Assembly: GCF_002135435.1 (NCBI RefSeq)
Contig: NZ_NEGK01000006.1
Span: forward strand, 124,001 to 188,000
From: Acinetobacter sp. ANC 3813
GTDB taxonomy: Bacteria; Pseudomonadota; Gammaproteobacteria; Pseudomonadales; Moraxellaceae
Direction: 5' to 3'
DNA: 64,000 nucleotides
Under the pieces are notes generated by a model. The model was not told where the DNA came from, searched no databases, and worked only from the letters and a program-made list of their open reading frames with translations. The first letter of the stretch is position 1. Each line of letters starts with the position of its first letter. This document shows positions 8,088-17,100 of this stretch, in pieces. The translations under genes and the position numbers were made by a program.

Positions 8088-9092
8088 ATGCGTACTTTAA
8101 CAACCAAAGTCAAAACTGCCGCTCTCGGCGTTATGGCTTGCTTAGCGATTGGATTATCGGCAAGCACTCAGGCTGGTGTTTTAAAAGTCACAGAAACTGC
8201 AAAAAGTGATTATGCTAAAACCAAGTACCCGATTTTGATGGTACACGGATGGTTAGGCTGGTCACGTATCGGCAATGAATCGCTGAACATTGACTATTGG
8301 TACCAAATTTTGCCGGATATGGCGCGCAATGGTTCAACGGTGTTTGCTGCTCAGCTCTCACCGGCAAATACCACTGCCTACCGCGGCGAGCAGCTGATTA
8401 CTCAAGTTGAAGAAGTTCTTGCCTTAACGGGCAAAGACAAAGTGAACTTGATCGGCCATTCACACGGCGGCCCGACAGTACTTTATGTCGCATCAACCAA
8501 ACCTCAATATTTAGCGTCAATTACAGGTGTTGCAGGCACTTACCACGGTTCAAAAGTAGCGGATGATATCCAAAACAATAAATTGACTAAAACGGCATTC
8601 AATATTTTAGGCGATTATATTATTGGGCCATTAATTGCTTTGGCGCAGGCAAAACCAGAATTGGGCATTGATTTTGACGCTTCGATGAAGTCTTTATCTC
8701 AAACAGGTTCTGCCAATTTCAATGCTACCGTTGCTAAAACTGCCGTGAAAGACGGCGTTCTTGCGGCAACAGAAAACTGCAGCAAGAGCTTAAAATCAAC
8801 TGACAGCAAAGGCATCCGCTACTTCTCTTGGACTGGCGTAGCGCAAACCACGAACTTGCTGGATATCGACACGATCCTCATGCAGTTAGGCCCATTATCT
8901 TATGGCAATAAAGACAATGACGGCATGGTGTCACGCTGCAGCGCGTACATGGGGCAAGTGATCCGTGACGACTACAAACTGAACCATACCGACTTAGCAA
9001 ACATGATGTTTGGCTTGACAGGCATATTTGCACAGGACCCTGTTGCACTTTACCGCCAGCATGCAAACCGCTTAAAGCTTCAAGGACTGTAA
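8088..9092 (+). CDS. lipA: Secreted triacylglycerol lipase 1
   Basis: An alpha/beta-hydrolase lipase of about 334 residues. The signal peptide (about residues 1-29, ending STQA) sends it to the periplasm; folding by Lif and type II secretion are expected for the family. Seen: an oxyanion segment VHGWLGW (52-58), the nucleophile elbow GHSHGG with Ser125, acid Asp278 in DNDGMV, catalytic His300 in LNHTDL, and a Cys pair (Cys231, Cys284) placed as in family I.1/I.2 lipases. Calcium binding is expected from the family. I start at 8088 rather than the in-frame ATG at 8082, because AAAGG ends at 8080, one base before the first ATG but seven before the second. It is followed by a terminator and a paralogous lipase. 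Confidence 0.9.
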   Translation: MRTLTTKVKTAALGVMACLAIGLSASTQAGVLKVTETAKSDYAKTKYPILMVHGWLGWSRIGNESLNIDYWYQILPDMARNGSTVFAAQLSPANTTAYRGEQLITQVEEVLALTGKDKVNLIGHSHGGPTVLYVASTKPQYLASITGVAGTYHGSKVADDIQNNKLTKTAFNILGDYIIGPLIALAQAKPELGIDFDASMKSLSQTGSANFNATVAKTAVKDGVLAATENCSKSLKSTDSKGIRYFSWTGVAQTTNLLDIDTILMQLGPLSYGNKDNDGMVSRCSAYMGQVIRDDYKLNHTDLANMMFGLTGIFAQDPVALYRQHANRLKLQGL

Positions 9093-9099
9093 CCCGTCC

Positions 9100-9131
9100 A
9101 GCCCATAAGCCTAAGCTTATGGGTTTTTTAT
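9100..9131 (+). terminator. Terminator after lipase 1
   Basis: GCCCATAAGC and GCTTATGGG pair around a CTAA loop and are followed by TTTTTT. The two lipase genes are therefore separate transcription units or only partly coupled. Confidence 0.85.
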
Positions 9132-9298
9132 GCCTGTTTTTTAAAGCAGCTTACACTCTGCTACAATAACAATATTTGTTACATATCGCACAGATACTAA
9201 TCACTTATTGATTGTATTCACTCTTTCCTCAGCAATAATAGAGATGACAACTTATATTGTCAGTACAAAAAAAACGATATAAAAACTGAGGAATCAAC

Positions 9299-10267
9299 AT
9301 GAAATACGGACTATTTACAGCCGCATTATTGGGCTTCTGCACACTCGCTTCAGCACAGGCCGCAACTCAAGCCGAACAAGTCAAAAAAACAGCTATAAGC
9401 ACTTATGCTAAAACCAAATACCCAGTGGTTTTTGCACACGGCATGGCAGGTTTCATCACGGTTGGTACAGATACCCTCGGTTTAGATTACTGGTATCAAA
9501 TTTTGCCGGATTTAGCGCGTAATGGCGCCAATGTCTGGGCAACCCGCGTTTCTCCATTTAATTCAAGTGAAATCCGCGGTGAACAGCTGCTGCAGCAAGT
9601 TTTGGAAATCCGCGCTTTAACAGGAACGAGCAAAGTCAATTTAATTGGCCATTCACACGGCGGCCCAACAATCCGCTATGTTGCAGGAGTCCGTCCTGAT
9701 GTTGTCGCATCATTAACCAGTGTTGGCGGTCCAAACAAAGGCTCACCTGTTGCTGACCTGATCTTAAAAGCTGAAGGCACATTTGTTGAAGGCCCGCTTG
9801 TTGGCTTGGTGAACTTTGTTTCCAAAGCGATTACCTGGGCGCAAGGTCTAGATCCGAACAGCTATCCGCATGATGCCTTGGCAGGCGGTAAAAGCCTGAC
9901 CTTAGCCGGCTCGGCGCTTTACAATGCCAAATTCCCGCTCGGCATGCCAACAACTGCCTGCGGTGATGGTCCAGCAGTAGATCAAGGCGTTTACAACTAT
10001 TCATTTACTGGCGTAGGTCAAATTACCAATGTTCTGGATTTGGATTCTGCACTTAAAGTCACTGCCCTGCTGATTGATGGCGGCAAAAATAACGATGGCC
10101 TTGTACCGAAATGCAGCGCAAAATTCGGCAAAACCATCCGCGATGATTACAACTGGAACCACCTCGATGAAGTCAACCAAGTCCTTGGCTTGAAAGCTTT
10201 ATTTGCGCCAGACCCTGTTGATGTTTATCGTCAGCACGCCAACCGTTTAAAACTTCAAGGTTTATAA
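9299..10267 (+). CDS. Secreted triacylglycerol lipase 2
   Basis: A 322-residue lipase with a signal peptide (residues 1 to about 21, ending ASAQA). Catalytic residues seen: oxyanion segment AHGMAGF (46-52), GHSHGG with Ser119, Asp266 in NNDGLV, His288 in WNHLDE, and a Cys pair (TACGDG and Cys272). It is a paralogue of lipase 1: both share KTKYP near the N terminus, LDYWYQILPDxARNG-type text, GHSHGGPT, and an identical YRQHANRLKLQGL C terminus. The oxyanion loop differs (HGMAG here, HGWLG in lipase 1), so substrate range may differ. It presumably uses the single foldase upstream. An AACTGAGGAATC-type ribosome binding site precedes the ATG. Confidence 0.9.
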   Translation: MKYGLFTAALLGFCTLASAQAATQAEQVKKTAISTYAKTKYPVVFAHGMAGFITVGTDTLGLDYWYQILPDLARNGANVWATRVSPFNSSEIRGEQLLQQVLEIRALTGTSKVNLIGHSHGGPTIRYVAGVRPDVVASLTSVGGPNKGSPVADLILKAEGTFVEGPLVGLVNFVSKAITWAQGLDPNSYPHDALAGGKSLTLAGSALYNAKFPLGMPTTACGDGPAVDQGVYNYSFTGVGQITNVLDLDSALKVTALLIDGGKNNDGLVPKCSAKFGKTIRDDYNWNHLDEVNQVLGLKALFAPDPVDVYRQHANRLKLQGL

Positions 10268-10273
10268 TTTTTT

Positions 10274-10309
10274 TCAGTTCCTGTCATTAAGCTGTATGAC
10301 AGGAACTGA
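10274..10309. repeat. Perfect 14-bp inverted repeat after lipase 2
   Basis: TCAGTTCCTGTCAT (10274-10287) pairs with ATGACAGGAACTGA (10296-10309) around an 8-base loop. There is no T-run downstream on either strand, so it is not a standard intrinsic terminator. It starts only seven bases after the lipase 2 stop and may protect the 3' end or end transcription by another route. Confidence 0.75.
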
Positions 10310-10750
10310 CGAACCCATTGAATGCAGCTTTGCTCATCATATAAGCCCTCTATTCAGTCATTTATATACAAACACCAATGATGCCGCAGCATCATTCACT
10401 TCTATTCCAGAACAGAGAACACTAACAGTACAAATTGACTTGTCCGAATATAGTTTTCACAGCAAAGAAGAGTATTGCTTTCAGTGAGCAGCCAAATGAT
10501 GGTTTAGCCAGAAAATGCAGTGCTAAGCTTAAGCTGACCATCCATAAGGATTACAAATGAAACCGTATTGAATAAGTTACCCAATTGTCTGGTCTAAAGA
10601 GCTTTTTAGCGCTGGAGCTTGTTGCTGTCTTTAGAAAGACAGCCAATCGAGTAAGGCAGCAAGATGTATCAACAGCAGATTATCTATATGTCAAGATTTT
10701 ATCTTTGATAGATTCTGATTCTTCAGCTATAAACCAATAAATTTCAGCTA

Positions 10751-10781
10751 TAAAAAATGCGCCATAAGGCGCATTTTTTAA
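10751..10781 (-). terminator. Terminator of the rpsP-rimM-trmD-rplS operon
   Basis: AAAAAATGCGCC and GGCGCATTTTTT form a strong stem with an ATAA loop, 20 bases beyond the rplS stop codon. T-runs exist in both directions. Confidence 0.9.
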
Positions 10782-10800
10782 CTCGAGTAAAAACTTAAAA

Positions 10801-11175
10801 TTAAGCTTTAACTTTACGAGCTGGCAATTTTTCACGGATACGTGCAGCTTTACCAGACAATTCGCGTAGGTAGTAAAGTTTAGCGCGGCGAACATCACCA
10901 CGGCGTTTAACTTCAACTTTAGCTACGATTGGAGAATGTGTTTGGAAAACACGTTCAACACCAACACCGCTAGAAATTTTACGAACTGTAAACGCAGAGT
11001 TTAAACCGCGGTTTTTAATCGCAATTACAACACCTTCAAAAGCCTGAAGACGCTCACGGTCGCCCTCTTTAACTTTTACAGAAACAATTACTGTATCACC
11101 AGGTGCAAACGCAGGTAGATCAGTTCTTAATTGTGCATTTTCAACAGCTTGTACTAAAGGATGCTTACCGCTCAT
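10801..11175 (-). CDS. rplS: 50S ribosomal protein L19
   Basis: A basic 124-residue protein of the large ribosomal subunit, located at the 30S-50S interface. Recognisable text includes [27 protein letters not shown] and the basic [18 protein letters not shown] near the C terminus; the length is normal for the family. It is the last gene of the classic rpsP-rimM-trmD-rplS operon and ends at a strong terminator. A 197-base spacer separates it from trmD, wider than between the other genes, and holds an imperfect palindrome at 11328-11348, so separate control or RNA processing of rplS is possible. A GGAGATACCCC-type ribosome binding site precedes the ATG. Confidence 0.97.
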   Translation of the reverse strand: MSGKHPLVQAVENAQLRTDLPAFAPGDTVIVSVKVKEGDRERLQAFEGVVIAIKNRGLNSAFTVRKISSGVGVERVFQTHSPIVAKVEVKRRGDVRRAKLYYLRELSGKAARIREKLPARKVKA

Positions 11176-11327
11176 GGGGTATCTCCAAAATGCGAGTCAG
11201 AAGAGGTCTGAATATCGCAGGGTATAGAGGCTAAAGCGCATACACCCGATTATCTTTCTTTTTACGATTGACCACTTCAATGCATAAAAAGCCTATTAAA
11301 GAATACTTAACATAAAATTAAGTACCG

Positions 11328-11348
11328 ATTCGAAGCTAAGCCTCGAAT
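11328..11348. repeat. Imperfect palindrome in the trmD-rplS spacer
   Basis: ATTCGAAGCT and AGCCTCGAAT pair over 10 positions with one mismatch that becomes a G-U pair in the transcript. There is no T-run. It may be an RNA processing or regulatory element ahead of rplS. Confidence 0.4.
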
Positions 11349-11372
11349 TTTGCTTAGAAAATAATATAAATA

Positions 11373-12116
11373 TTATTTCCCTTGCGAATCTTTAAGCCAT
11401 TTTTTCTGCTGCTTAGTCAGCTCGACTTTTTCGACCAGCTCAGGCCGGCGTGCTAAAGTGCGCTGATAACGCTGCAAAAACCGCCATTTTTCAATATTTG
11501 CATGATGCCCTGTTTTTAAAATTTCAGGCACATCCAAATCTTCAAAATGATCTGGCTTGGTATATTGCGGGCAGTCTAAAAGACCATCCACAAATGAGTC
11601 TTGCACATGTGACTGCTCATCAGACATCGCACCCGGAAGCCTCCGAATAATACTGTCTAAGAGAACCATCGCAGGAAGCTCGCCACCCGATAATACGTAA
11701 TCTCCAATTGACCATTCCTGATCAACATATTTCTGGATCAAACGCTCATCAACACCTTCATAACGCCCGCACAGTACAATCAGTCCGTCATATTCGACAA
11801 ATTGCTGTACCGCCGGTTCATTTAAGGTCTTTCCTTGCGGTGACATATACACCACTGGAACATGAACTGCACCTGCTTGCTGTGCAAGCTGTTTGGCATG
11901 GTTAATTGCTTTCGCCAAAGGCTCAGCCATCATGACCATACCGGGGCCACCGCCGAATGGACGTTCATCCACCCGTCTGTAGTTGCCCTCAGCAAAATCT
12001 CGAGGATTGATGCAGCTAAGCTGCATCAACTCTTTTTTTGCCGCGCGCCCGCTAATACCGTAGGCTGTAATCGCTTCAAACATTTCAGGAAAAAGCGTTA
12101 TGACTGCAAAAAACAC
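11373..12116 (-). CDS. trmD: tRNA (guanine-37-N1)-methyltransferase
   Basis: A 247-residue SPOUT-class enzyme that methylates G37 next to the anticodon using S-adenosylmethionine and so prevents +1 frameshifting. Seen: the substrate loop [19 protein letters not shown], the knot motif [12 protein letters not shown], and the conserved [14 protein letters not shown], all in the expected order. The C-terminal helical domain for anticodon-arm contact ([18 protein letters not shown]) is present. It acts as a homodimer in the cytoplasm. It lies between rimM and rplS in the usual operon, 42 bases after rimM. Confidence 0.97.
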   Translation of the reverse strand: MFFAVITLFPEMFEAITAYGISGRAAKKELMQLSCINPRDFAEGNYRRVDERPFGGGPGMVMMAEPLAKAINHAKQLAQQAGAVHVPVVYMSPQGKTLNEPAVQQFVEYDGLIVLCGRYEGVDERLIQKYVDQEWSIGDYVLSGGELPAMVLLDSIIRRLPGAMSDEQSHVQDSFVDGLLDCPQYTKPDHFEDLDVPEILKTGHHANIEKWRFLQRYQRTLARRPELVEKVELTKQQKKWLKDSQGK

Positions 12117-12158
12117 CGCAGACTCCTCTATTTTCCTGCTGCGTTAACCCTGAAAGGA

Positions 12159-12707
12159 TTAATAATCTACGCCCCAATTCACGTAGATACGACCAGCTTC
12201 GAGATCAACACGCTGTACCACATCTTTATGCCATGGAATCATCCGCTCTTCGCCATCAACGCTGTCAGCGGTAGCGCGAACCACCATCACGTCATTAGCG
12301 CCTGTTTCAAACAGTTCATGGATTTGACCGAGATTCACTTCCTGTTCTTCATCATTCAGACCTAACACTGTTAAGCCTTTCAAATCTGTCCAGTAATACT
12401 CGTCCACGCCCGGTTGAGGCAGCTGCGATTTAGATATCCATACATTGGCGCCGACCAGCTGATCTGCTGCAGTACGGTCAATGACCCCCTTCAGCGCGAC
12501 AACCAAGCCTTTGCCATGCGGTTTCCAGCGTTTTACATCTGTTGTTTGCCAACCTGCTTTGGTCTCAATGTACCAAGGCAGATAGTCAAAGATGTTGCTC
12601 ATAGGTTCTGTATTGGAATAGACCCAGAGCCACCCATTTAATCCATATGCTGAACGCAGCTGTCCAATCTGAATTCGATCTTCGGGCACATTCTGTGTTG
12701 GTGTCAT
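12159..12707 (-). CDS. rimM: 16S rRNA processing / ribosome maturation factor RimM
   Basis: A 182-residue factor for maturation of the head of the 30S subunit; it binds ribosomal protein S19. The N-terminal RimM domain starts with the typical IQIGQLRSAYGLNGWLWV, and the C-terminal PRC-barrel domain is seen around DEYYWTDLKGLTVL and the ending ERMIPWHKDVVQRVDLEAG. Length and order are normal. It follows rpsP by 30 bases and precedes trmD in the same operon. Confidence 0.95.
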   Translation of the reverse strand: MTPTQNVPEDRIQIGQLRSAYGLNGWLWVYSNTEPMSNIFDYLPWYIETKAGWQTTDVKRWKPHGKGLVVALKGVIDRTAADQLVGANVWISKSQLPQPGVDEYYWTDLKGLTVLGLNDEEQEVNLGQIHELFETGANDVMVVRATADSVDGEERMIPWHKDVVQRVDLEAGRIYVNWGVDY

Positions 12708-12737
12708 GGGTTGCCTGCTACTTTAATTTTCAAAAAA

Positions 12738-12995
12738 TTATGCAGCAACTGCAGCTTTTTTAGCTTGAGTAGCCAAAGAAGCAACACGTTCAGAAGGTTG
12801 AGCACCTTGTGCAACCCAATGAGCAAAACGGTCAGCGTCTAAACGAAGTTTTTCTGCCTTACCTTGAGCTGTTGGGTTAAAGAAACCGATACGTTCGATG
12901 AAACGACCATCACGCGCATTGCGGCTATCAGTCACAATGATTTGATAGAATGGACGTTTTTTAGCACCACCGCGTGCAAGACGAATAACAACCAT
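12738..12995 (-). CDS. rpsP: 30S ribosomal protein S16
   Basis: An 85-residue small-subunit protein with the family start [19 protein letters not shown] and the central [21 protein letters not shown]; it ends in an alanine/lysine tail. It is the promoter-proximal gene of the rpsP-rimM-trmD-rplS operon. The 138 bases upstream hold its promoter and one perfect DnaA-box sequence, and separate it from the end of the minor-pilin operon, which runs in the same direction. Confidence 0.97.
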   Translation of the reverse strand: MVVIRLARGGAKKRPFYQIIVTDSRNARDGRFIERIGFFNPTAQGKAEKLRLDADRFAHWVAQGAQPSERVASLATQAKKAAVAA

Positions 12996-13133
12996 GATAG
13001 AACCTTATAGTTTTTACGGATTATCCCTGTACCGACCATCGATACATTTCAAACCCCTTTCATAGAGGGCAATATTTTACGTGAAATTTGCCCCGAATGA
13101 AAGATCAAAAATTGTTTATCCACATTTTTGAAT

Positions 13134-13592
13134 TTATTTTTCGGCCCAGCTTAAACAACTGCCGGTAGCATCATCTTTTTTAAACCAACACTGTGTTCCA
13201 GAATGTGTCAAAGTCAGAGCTCCGTTACTTTTCTGCATTCCTGTTGATATAGGTGTTGCTATCATTGTCCAAGATGCATTTGGAGAAGCTGTTATCGTTA
13301 AATTGTACAATGCAGGACCACTTCTTGGGGATACCGTTTGCCCATAAATAGCTGGATTTTTTAATGGGTTAGTCGCATAACTCGACGTAGAATTACTTAC
13401 CCCATAATCTCCATTGGCCAACTTATAGGACTGCAGCCTTTGTGCAATTTCCATCATTGTACTTTGAGTCTCTACGCGATTTTTTCTTTTCACATAACTT
13501 TGATATGAAGGCAATGCGACTGCTGCTAATATTCCGATAATAACAACGACAATCAGCAACTCTACAAGAGTAAATCCTTTAAATCCTCTCAT
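13134..13592 (-). CDS. PilE-type minor pilin (last gene of the operon)
   Basis: A type IV prepilin of 152 residues. The leader MRGFKG is followed by [20 protein letters not shown], with cleavage by PilD expected after Gly6 and the conserved Glu at +5. After the hydrophobic helix comes [28 protein letters not shown], as in PilE-type pilins, and two Cys near the end ([13 protein letters not shown]). In Acinetobacter baylyi the corresponding position is held by ComE/ComF pilin-like factors needed for DNA uptake. The true start is 13592: GGAG lies upstream of this ATG, and the previous gene ends two bases before. The in-frame extension to 13613 would overlap that gene. Confidence 0.9.
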   Translation of the reverse strand: MRGFKGFTLVELLIVVVIIGILAAVALPSYQSYVKRKNRVETQSTMMEIAQRLQSYKLANGDYGVSNSTSSYATNPLKNPAIYGQTVSPRSGPALYNLTITASPNASWTMIATPISTGMQKSNGALTLTHSGTQCWFKKDDATGSCLSWAEK

Positions 13593-13593
13593 A

Positions 13594-14094
13594 CTATCTC
13601 CAATCTTCCCCATTCGTGCAGCTGGTGCTGGAAACTGTTAATGCATCTTTAGTCATGCATTTCACCCCGCGAGAATCCAATAATAAATATTGAGAAGCTC
13701 TCAGTGCATTTCCTTTTAATTGATTTGGAACCGCAATCATTTTCCACCCTTGTCCAACAGCAGAATCTTCCAAGGCAATGGTTGAATCATTAATATCGAC
13801 TAATTTGATTTGATAATCAAAATCAGTTCCTGAATCATATGGAATATTAATTTCACCCTTATTCGCTGTTTGATGCTCTGGAACATAGCCTGCATAACTT
13901 AATTGCTTGCCTTTATAATTTTCCAGCCGTTCAGCAATTTTGAGCATTTCTGACTGTGCTTTTGATTTATGCGCTCTAGCAACATATGCTTGATAACTGG
14001 GTATAGCGATAGCTGCAAAAATTGCAACTATCACCACAACAACCATCAATTCAAGCAAGGTAAAGCCTGCTGTATTTTTTTGAATTTTGCCCAT
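13594..14094 (-). CDS. PilE-type minor pilin (second from end)
   Basis: A prepilin of 166 residues with leader [10 protein letters not shown] followed by [20 protein letters not shown]; Glu is at +5. The body contains [29 protein letters not shown] and a C-terminal Cys pair (VKCMTK and SSTSCTNG) that should form the D-loop disulfide. It resembles the downstream pilin at 13134-13592 in layout, so the two look like an old tandem duplication, equivalent to the comE/comF pair of A. baylyi. I start it at 14094, where AAGGGA is spaced six bases from the ATG; this also places the start just after the pilY1 stop. It is probably a tip or core minor pilin of the DNA-uptake/type IV pilus. Confidence 0.9.
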   Translation of the reverse strand: MGKIQKNTAGFTLLELMVVVVIVAIFAAIAIPSYQAYVARAHKSKAQSEMLKIAERLENYKGKQLSYAGYVPEHQTANKGEINIPYDSGTDFDYQIKLVDINDSTIALEDSAVGQGWKMIAVPNQLKGNALRASQYLLLDSRGVKCMTKDALTVSSTSCTNGEDWR

Positions 14095-14105
14095 ACATGC
14101 TTCCC

Positions 14106-17100
14106 TTACCACTCAAACCAGCGGACAGGCTTAATCTTACGTGCCTGACTATATGTATACAGATTTTTATTGGTTAAAACTGTATTTGCAGTTGGGCAAT
14201 TTCCCACACAAGCTTCTTGTGTCTCCGCAACAGGTCCAACCAACATGGTTGTTCTTGGATCTGTAGATGATACTGCGCCAAAGGCAGGGCCATTAATACC
14301 TTGATAGCTGGTTTTGACATATGCTGCACAGTCACCATACGGCATGCAAATACGGTGAGTCGTAGAAATACCTGTCACGCCGCCACCACAGCCGCTCACG
14401 GTTCCAGTTAATGTCGCTTTCGGATCATACAAGCTCACATATAAATCACCAGTGATGAGCTGCGACTCTTCAAATGCACGCGCATAATTTCCAGAGTCCA
14501 CAGAGCGAAGTTCAAAGCTCCAACCTCGAAGCATCGTATTGCCTGTTGTTAACTTCATCTTAGCAATGTCGGCAGCAGAAATTTGCTTAGTAACCGTTTT
14601 ACCCAGTATGCCTGAATTAGCCAAATTCGCTGGCAAAATAGTCGCAGCAGATGTAAAACTCGATTTTTCCAAACCATTGGCTGCTGCATCACGGTCAATT
14701 AAACCGTAGATTTTGTTTTTTCCGCCAACTTCTGCTTCCAAAGGAAAACTGCGATTACCAGAACCCGCTGTCACCAATACAAAGCGGTTTTGCCCATCAT
14801 CAAAGACAGCCGTAGATAAACGGTCATAAAAACGCGGTACAAATGTACCATCTTTCAACTTCGCTAAGGTTTTCACACGCACTGCAATATTCGTATTTGT
14901 TGTTGCAGACATTTGATTATTGTTATTCAAATCTACACGGAAAACCTGTCCGCCCAAATCTGCAAAATAAATCATGTCTGCAAGGCCGTCCGCATCATAA
15001 TCCCGCACTACAGGCTGCCCTACAACACTGTAATTCATATCGCTATTTACAGTCTGTTTGTGACTATTCGCAGTAGAAACACCTGAAGTATCAGAACTGC
15101 TCATCCAAATCAAATTACCCGTTGCAGCCTCTACAACGTATAAAGCATTGCCATAAGTTGAGCTTGGATTTGCAGCATTCGCTTGCTCATATGCCGCCGC
15201 ATCGTAACCGCCGCCAAAAATTAAGACTTTTTTACGTTCGCCTTTGACACGAATTTCAGCAATAGTCGGTTTAGCCCAGATTTGAGCCATGCGCTGAAAT
15301 TCATTCGTTGTTGTTGGCTTAATTTGGAATAACAGCTTCGGACTTGCTGGATTAAGTATATCCAATCCATAAAGTCCACTTCCGCCCATACGCAAACCGC
15401 CAAAAATATTCATTTTATTGGCAACATATTTTGTGGTTGCAGTCGTACCAGACTTAGTAATTTGCACCTTAAAGGTATTGTCCGCTACCCATGGCGCATC
15501 TACACCATAAGCTATACCCGACAGACTACCCACCCCTTTTGAATCTTTACCAGCCAACGTGTCATATTGATTAGAAATAATTTCTGGCGGCACAAATACT
15601 GACTGCTCTTTACCTGTCGAAGCATCCACAATATGCAAGCCGCCATCCATTGAGCCATAAACAGTGTATTCATCACGAGTACCTGCTGCGTTAGCTCCGC
15701 TTACTGTCGCTTCTTTAGTCAACATTAAAGGTGTTGAATGTACAACCCCGCCAAGGAATCTATATGGGCTAGCTGGATTTACTGCAAGCGTATTAATTTC
15801 TGTAGAAGTTAAAGTTGTTTGAGTCGTTGCTGCAGGGAATACAGTTTTATAACCCATATAATTCAACAAAGCTAAGCGCTGATTAATTGTGTAAGTCCCG
15901 CTCAGTGCATCTGTACCAGTAGTATCCGTTGCCAGATTTGTCTTAGTCACTTTCTTTAAAGAACTGCCATCTAAGATGTAGACTTTACGCTCGCTATCTA
16001 CATTGCTGATTGAGTCTGCTGCAGCCAAAGCTGTAGATGGAACAGGAATTTTATTCCATGCACCACCGCTATTAATTAATGAATGATCTGAACCAGCAGC
16101 TGCGTTTGACCATAAATCTTTTGCGGATGAGTTAATAATCTGCTGATTGTTTTCAATTTTATAAATCGCATTATTGCTGCTGTCTTTTAGCGTACCGCCC
16201 AGAATTTTATATTTCTTTAAGTTTCCTGTCCATGTACGGAAGGTAGAATCTTCCATTGGCATAATCATTGGAAAAAACCCTTCAGTCATAGATTTTGTCT
16301 GATCTAATGGATCGCGCGGCACAGAGATTGCGCCTAAACTTGACGGAGTAAAACCCACTGACACATCGTTAACAAATTTTCTAATGCTGTTTTTAATATC
16401 TGCTGAGTTTTCTGCATAATAGAAACCGCCATCTCCATATGCTTTACTCCCCCACAAACACGCATTTTTAGCATCATCATTTGGTGCGCTCGCACAATTA
16501 TATGTACCATCTGTATTCTTAGTTAAACCTGCAAAAGAAGCGCCAAAACCAACAACCGCTGTTTTAATATTCATATCAGCAGGGTTCTTTTGCGTATCAG
16601 ATTCTTCTGTTCTATTACGCACTTTTTTGGCATATTCACCAATATATTCCCAGCCGCCGGTTTCGCCTGCAAATAAATCAGACTTTAAAGTCGGTGAAAC
16701 TAAAACTCCCGTACCAGTTGGCTTTGCCGAAAATTTATAAGTATCCGTTAATGAGCGGTTTAAGATTGTTCTCGCCATGTCATCTTTAGTCGAGTTTGGC
16801 GCACCATCCGTTAAGAAATAAATACCGTTCCCATCACAGCTATTCGTTGAACCACCAGCTATATAGTTGTTGCCATTCTTCGATTCAGCCACTGAATACG
16901 CAAAACCGCCAACCGTATTGTCATTTGTCCCATCCAGTGAAAAAGGATTAGTACGATACGAAACCAAACCATTAATACTATCAGGATAACCCCAAACCGT
17001 ACCAACAACCGGTTCAATATCCAATGGTTCTGTAGGCACTTTAACCCAACCGTCAAAGCGCCAGCCAACAGGAAGTTTTTTATACGCATCCCATAGCGAT

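Larger units (their letters stand above)
10268..10800. other. 533-base gene-free region with hairpins and a short direct repeat
   Basis: I find no credible gene. It contains a perfect 14-bp inverted repeat (10274-10309), a shorter hairpin GCTGTCTT/AAGACAGC (10624-10643), a 12-base direct repeat TTCAGCTATAAA at 10722-10733 and 10743-10754, and the rplS terminator at 10751-10781. A 63-codon frame (10296-10487) begins inside the first hairpin and shows no family features. Confidence 0.6.

Noticed and set aside
10296..10487. 63-codon open frame after lipase 2.
   Set aside because: It starts inside a perfect hairpin and has no ribosome binding site, signal peptide or family motif.
10680..10916. 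78-codon minus-strand frame overlapping rplS.
   Set aside because: It overlaps the end of a certain ribosomal protein gene in another frame and spans its terminator.
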